A stretch of 64,000 nt of DNA, taken from positions 30,113 to 94,112 of the forward strand of contig NW_003546640.1 in the NCBI RefSeq assembly GCF_000090795.2, written 5' to 3'. Positions 59,055 through 64,000 of this stretch are shown in pieces (position 1 is the stretch's first letter; every line of letters starts with the position of its first letter). A program made the translations under genes and the position numbers. Source of the DNA: Amphimedon queenslandica (lineage: Eukaryota; Porifera; Demospongiae; Haplosclerida; Niphatidae). The notes beneath the pieces are model-generated. The model was not told the origin of the DNA. It made no database searches and was given only the letters and a program-made list of their open reading frames with translations.

Positions 59055-62000
59055 AAGCTGAGCTCAGTGATTCTTTCACTTGGGTAGACCTACTTTTCTG
59101 GTTGGGATGTAGAAGGAGTTTAGAAAGTGATTTGTATGAAAAACCTTCTGAAGCTGATTCCAATGAACTACTAGCCAAATTTAACAAGTACATGTAATAT
59201 GTACTGAGAATCTTATTATAATAGTCTCTAATTTCTAGTAATTTTATAAATTGTAAAGGGCCTAATCAACAGATATTTTCATTACATCCTTTTATAATTT
59301 ATATTTGTTTTGCATCTACAGATATTGGAGTTTAGAGCTGCACGAAAGAAGCATGGAGAGTCGCCAAGAATGTTGTTAATATTGTTCAAAATGTTTTGGA
59401 GTTATCATCTTAAACAAGGACTGTTCTTGTTTCTTGAGATACATATATAATCTTATGGATATTTTCTTTAGATTTGTATGTATTTATTAGGTTAGTTCTT
59501 ATATTACTACATGTAGATCTATGTCTGAGATGATAGGATCACTTGCTGACTATTTTACTCTTTCATCTCCATCAACTGATGGCACACGTGATGCTTACAT
59601 ATGTATGCAGTGGGACTGGCTTTATTGTCTACTGCTATTGTCTTTTTTCATGCTTACAATTTTCATGCATCATATTTATTTGGGATGCTTACAAGAATTA
59701 CAATGATGTCTGCTTTATACCAAAAGGTGAGGTACACTTTTGAGCATTGAATTCTTTCAAGGCAGCCTAATAGTTACAATTCTTTTTGCATCTAACTTTT
59801 AGGTACATGTACTCTCTCTCTCAGTCAATCTACAGTGAGTCAGAAGACTATTGGTCATATTGTTACCTTAAGCCTACTATTTTTAGCGTCTACTAAATTA
59901 GCGAGAGAGCTTTAAACCATTAAATTAAATAGACGCCAAAATAATTATTATTAATTATAATTGTTATTATTTATAGTTAATTTGGTTAAAAACGCTAAAA
60001 TTAGTAACGCTAAACATGACTTTTGCTGATTTCGCTAAACATGACTTTTGCTGATTTCGCTAAACATGACTTTTGCTGATTTCGCTAAACGCAAATACAT
60101 GTAATAGTAGGCTTAAGGTAACTTGGCATCCAATGATGTCCACAAGTTTAACCTGGTCTGTATACATTTTGTAAATGCATGATTGACCTCATTTTACCTA
60201 TACTCCTATAGCCATTTCTCTTTTGTCATTATTACTGGATTGGTCCCACACATATAACAGTAGTCACTTACCTATTGTATCATGAAGTGCAGTGGAGTGC
60301 GTTTGTTGCTACTGTTCTTGTTCTACTTCACATTCCTCTTCAACTGACAATTGCTTACTTCTCTAGCAAGCTAAGGCAAGGCAGTACATAATATATTACC
60401 TCATATAATTAGATGTTATTCACTTGCTTTCAGTTTTTTCACTATTAGCATTTACATTATTTATATTATTGTTTTCTGTTAATAGATTGAATGCTGCAAA
60501 GATGACAGATAAGAGAGCAAAGGTCATGAATGAAGTTATTAGTGGAATAAGAGTTATAAAGATGTATGCTTGGGAGTTTGCTTTCAGTAATGTAGTCACA
60601 GCAATTAGAAAGTAAGAAATCAACATTATTCATGTGCATTTAAATAATTGTAAATTTCTTTTTAGGAGTGAAATTTTAATTGCCAAATATTTTATGATTC
60701 AGGCAATCAGTTTGACTTGTGACACAGTCACCATTTCATTGATTAATGTTTTGCCTGTTCTCTGTTTATGTTAATACGTCTGATGCACAGATCACTCCAA
60801 GGAAAGTCTTTATTGCATTTTCTTTTGTAAGCTATCTTCGCAACTCTCGATCTCCTTCAAATTGCTACATCAGTAATACAGCAAGCAGCTGCTCTTGTTG
60901 CCAGAATGAGAATTAAAGTAAGTAACCTATTGAGTTGGTATATACATGTATCTAATTGATTAAAAATGTTACTTGTGAACTAGAATTTCCTTTTGCTGGA
61001 TGAGTTAGAACAATTTCAAAACTATGGTACATTTGAAGCTAATTCCCTTTTACATGTGTGTCACTACTTTCCATTGACAGATTTGTGTAATCAATGTATT
61101 ACTCTTGAGTCACTTTCATCTTCTAATGAAGAACTTACTAACTTTGTGAAGGTACAAGGACTAACTGCTTCTTGGTTGATGAATGCTGATAAATTGACTC
61201 TTAATGATGTCTCATTTACCCTCTGGCATTTCAAAAACATGTAGGAAAAACCATTGCTAGCCGTAGCTGGTAGTGTTGGTTGTGGTAAGGTTAGTTCAAA
61301 ACTTTTTTTAATGATCACAGTGATCAAACTTACACACACCACATTGTCTACTCTTCTTCAGTGCCTCTTGAAAGAGCTACCTGTTTTGAGTGGCACAGTA
61401 ATGGTTAAAGGATCAGTAGGGTATGCTAGCCAAGAAGCATGGGTGTTCTCAGCTACACTGAGAGACAACATACTCTTTGGTTTACTATATGATTGTGACA
61501 GATATAATATTGTAATAGAAGCGTGTGCTCTTGAGAAAGTATTTTGTATGTGTACTTATTACATGTACTTATTGTATTGTTTACATAGGATATTGAGCTA
61601 CTTACCTGAAGGTGATTTGACTCTAGTAGGAGAGAAAGGAGTGACTCTCAGTGGAGGACAAAAAGCTAGAGTTAATATAGCCAGAGCAGTCTATAGTCAA
61701 GCTGATGTTTATCTTCTTGATGATCCCTTGAGTGCAGTAGATGCTGCAGTCAGTAGACATCTGTTTGAAAGGTAGATACATGTATCTTGTACATGTGCAT
61801 CTGTAAGTTTGTATTTTTATGGTGTATTCGTATTCATGGAATATTATTAGACAAGATTGTTATACTAGTAACTCATCAAATGCAATACCTTGAGTAGTGT
61901 GATGCTATACTTGGATTAAAAGAAGTGGCTACATTTTGATATGTATGTACTCATTAATTGTGCTCTTAATGTGTAGGGTTGTGTAGCTGTGTATGGTGAC

Positions 62001-64000
62001 ACTGATGAGGTTTTGAAAGACAACAGTGCAATCACGGAGTTACTAGTTGATAATGTGCATGTAAGTAAGACTGCATACATCTATGATTGCAATGTTATAT
62101 CAGCAAGTAAAGCTGGACAAGAGAAAAGTGAGTTTCTAAAATTTTCAATAAAAAATTTAAGATAATAATTAATATTTTCAGATCATTTTGATAATTGTGA
62201 GAAAGATCCCGAGATTGAGTTTAAACCAAATCAATTAACAGCTAATACTCTATGTATTGCACATTATTGTCATCATATTTATGCTTGAAATAGGAAGTAG
62301 TTGAAAAGATGTCTGTTCCTCCTGAAGAAAGAGCTCATAGTACAGTATCCACCAAGATGTACATTCGTTACTTTTTAATTGGAGGGGGCTATTTGTTCAC
62401 ATTAGTAATCTTACTTCTTTATTTAATGACTGAGGTGTGTCTCATTGTCGCTTTAAAAGTTGCTATTTTTTAGTTTTGATTGAAAATGTACCAAACTTGC
62501 CAATTATGATTGAAAACTGCAAGAGACATCAAACAGCTCGAAGCAAAGAGTGAGTAAATTTTTGTATTTTTGCATATTCTAGCAGTTATATATTATAATT
62601 ATAAATGCGTGTTTATAGCTCGGAGTCCTGTCTACTCTCATCTACATGTATCTGTTACATTACAAGGACTGCCTACCATTAGATCATATTCAATGCAGAC
62701 TGAAGCAATGCATCTTTTCTACAAGTTTCAAAATCTACACACTCAAGCTTCCTACCTTTATAATTATTGTAACTAATAGGTAAGAGATGATAATGTCTCT
62801 TGTGATACTGTGATTCATAGTTATTGATGATGTAACAGTACATATACACTTTATTCATTTAGATGGTTTGGAATGAGACTTGATATTCTTAGCACATTAT
62901 TTGTTGCATCTGTAGCTTTTGCATCTATTCCCCTGTCATCTAGTAAGTGAAGAGCAAAGAGAGTATTTATTTTGGCAAAGACAGTATTTTATTTTCACAA
63001 AGGGCAAACAAATTATTTATGTTGGTATTCATTTTGTATTCAGTGCTGGATGCAGGTTTAGTGGGGCTGGCACTTATCTATTCTGTATTACTCAATGGTG
63101 AATTTCAAACCTGTATCAGAGATGGTACTTAAGTAGAAAGTTTTGTTAGTCAACATGCAATGAAAGAAGCCTTTAATTTTTATCATATACCTTTAGGTGG
63201 TTTCAGCAGAGAGGGTGATGGCTCATGGTCCCTTGGAAACTGAGTCATCCTTAGAAACTGATCCTTCAGTATCACTGAGTTCAGACTGGCCAACCAAGGG
63301 ACATATTGAACTGAAAGATGTCTCCTATTGTCACTCAAATGAAGGACCATTTGTACTTAGAGGAATTACATGTGATATTAAACCTAGTGAAAAAGTATAT
63401 GAAACAGTGAATTATTATTTTGATAAATATTAGATTGGTATTGTGGGTCGTACTGGAGCTGGTAAGTCATTTCTCATTGGGGCATTGTTTAGACTAGCTG
63501 AACCAGGTGGTAGTATTAAAATTGATGGAGTAGAACTCACTCAACTGGGACTCCATGATGTTAGGAGTAATATGTCAATTATTTCACAAGTCAGTTTTAT
63601 TTCATTTGGTACAGATAATCATTCTTTTGCATACTGCATGTAGGATCCGGTATTGTTTGGTGCATCAGTGCATTATAATTTAGATTCATTTAAACAATAT
63701 AATGATGATAAGATATAGAAGTCATTAAAACAAGTATGGTTTTAGAATTATCTATCATATACACATGCATGTGTGTATATACATGTAGGTTCCACTAAAG
63801 AATGTAATTGATAGTCTTAAAGGAAGATTGGAGAGTAGTGTAAGTGAAGGAGGTGCCAACTTTACTGTGGGACAAAGGCAATTGCTCTGTTTAGCCAGAG
63901 CTCTCCTTCAAAACAACAATATTATCATATTAGATGAAGCCACTGCTAATGTAAATTTGGAGTGAGTTTGAGTTTTCATGTAGTTTCAAATAGTATCTTT
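59055..64000 (+). pseudogene. ABCC4/MRP4-like ABC transporter pseudogene (continues right)
   Basis: Intron-containing relic. Recognisable pieces: N-terminus WVDLLFWLGCRRSLESDLYE (59055-59187); TMD1 at 59322, 59517-59726, 59805-60155, 60212-60380 and 60485-60611 (NEVISGIRVIKMYAWE); 60666-60917; NBD1 about 61140-61771 with [16 protein letters not shown] and [15 protein letters not shown]2 pieces 62290-62430 and 62610-63110; NBD2 from 63197 ([30 protein letters not shown]). Lesions: frameshifts near 59335, 59597, 60766, 60842 and 61606; in-frame TAG at 61242, 61895 and 63716; a MITE inserted in an exon (59866-60118); a 57-nt insertion behind the NBD1 P-loop; and loss of most of TMD2 between 62430 and 62600. 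An intact copy would be a plasma-membrane exporter of about 1,300 residues. Sequencing error cannot explain this many lesions beside a clean dynein gene. Confidence 0.85.
59866..60118. mobile_element. MITE with CCTTAAG termini inserted in ABCC exon
   Basis: 253 bp; termini CCTTAAGCCTACTAT and its inverted copy, flanked by TA on both sides. Removing it with one TA rejoins the exon in frame (GHIVNLASNDVHKF, the MRP GQIVNLLSNDVNKF site). It contains a 25-bp unit repeated three times (about 60008-60085). Confidence 0.85.

Noticed and set aside
59543-59743. Open frames in the ABC region as separate small genes
   Set aside because: Each matches a different part of one MRP4-like protein in shifted frames, so they are pieces of a single pseudogene.

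Overview
This is animal nuclear DNA: intron-rich genes with GT-AG introns (some only about 55-65 bp), AT-rich sequence, many transposon relics and three assembly gaps (1165-1174, 32984-33385, 53724-53733). The very dense palindromic TACATGTA-type repeat, short introns and gene content fit a demosponge such as Amphimedon queenslandica. That identification is inference; I could not search a database.

Minus strand, 57528 down to 1926 and beyond the left edge: one very large dynein heavy chain gene. I traced 56 exons by hand. The coding phase agrees at every junction except one, where a small exon of about 20 codons is still missing (between 20350 and 18315). The exons run in canonical order: tail, linker, AAA1, AAA2, AAA3, AAA4 and the first stalk helix. 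AAA5, AAA6, the rest of the stalk and the C-terminus lie off the left edge. The tail and linker resemble the DNAH5/DNAH8 (outer-arm) type. The motor is very unusual: Walker A and Walker B of AAA1, the main ATPase site of known dyneins, are both gone, as is the AAA4 P-loop, while AAA2 and AAA3 keep good P-loops. The open frame is clean over about 3,500 codons, so this looks like a maintained pseudo-ATPase dynein and not a decayed gene.

Plus strand, 57663-58771: a two-exon IRAK1BP1/SIMPL-domain gene, head to head with the dynein. The two start codons are only 134 bp apart, and that gap holds two matches to the RFX X-box that drives ciliary genes.

Plus strand, 59055 to the right edge: an ABCC4/MRP4-like transporter that still has its introns but is riddled with frameshifts and stops, carries a MITE inserted in an exon, has lost the middle of its second membrane domain and has a disrupted NBD1 P-loop. 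I call it a unitary or duplicated pseudogene.

The dynein introns hold a dense transposon layer: a fold-back element with 61-bp and 32-bp internal repeats (1-1382), a bounded but broken pogo-like transposon (28369-30053), fragments of a non-LTR-like reverse transcriptase (about 2880-3500 and 33769-36720), a BED-finger hAT fragment, and many MITEs with TA target sites. The family with termini like CCGTATAGC is the commonest. Around 51871-55111 a 1.4-kb block holding dynein exon 3 is present twice on either side of a gap, most likely unmerged haplotypes. No tRNA, rRNA or CRISPR array was seen.
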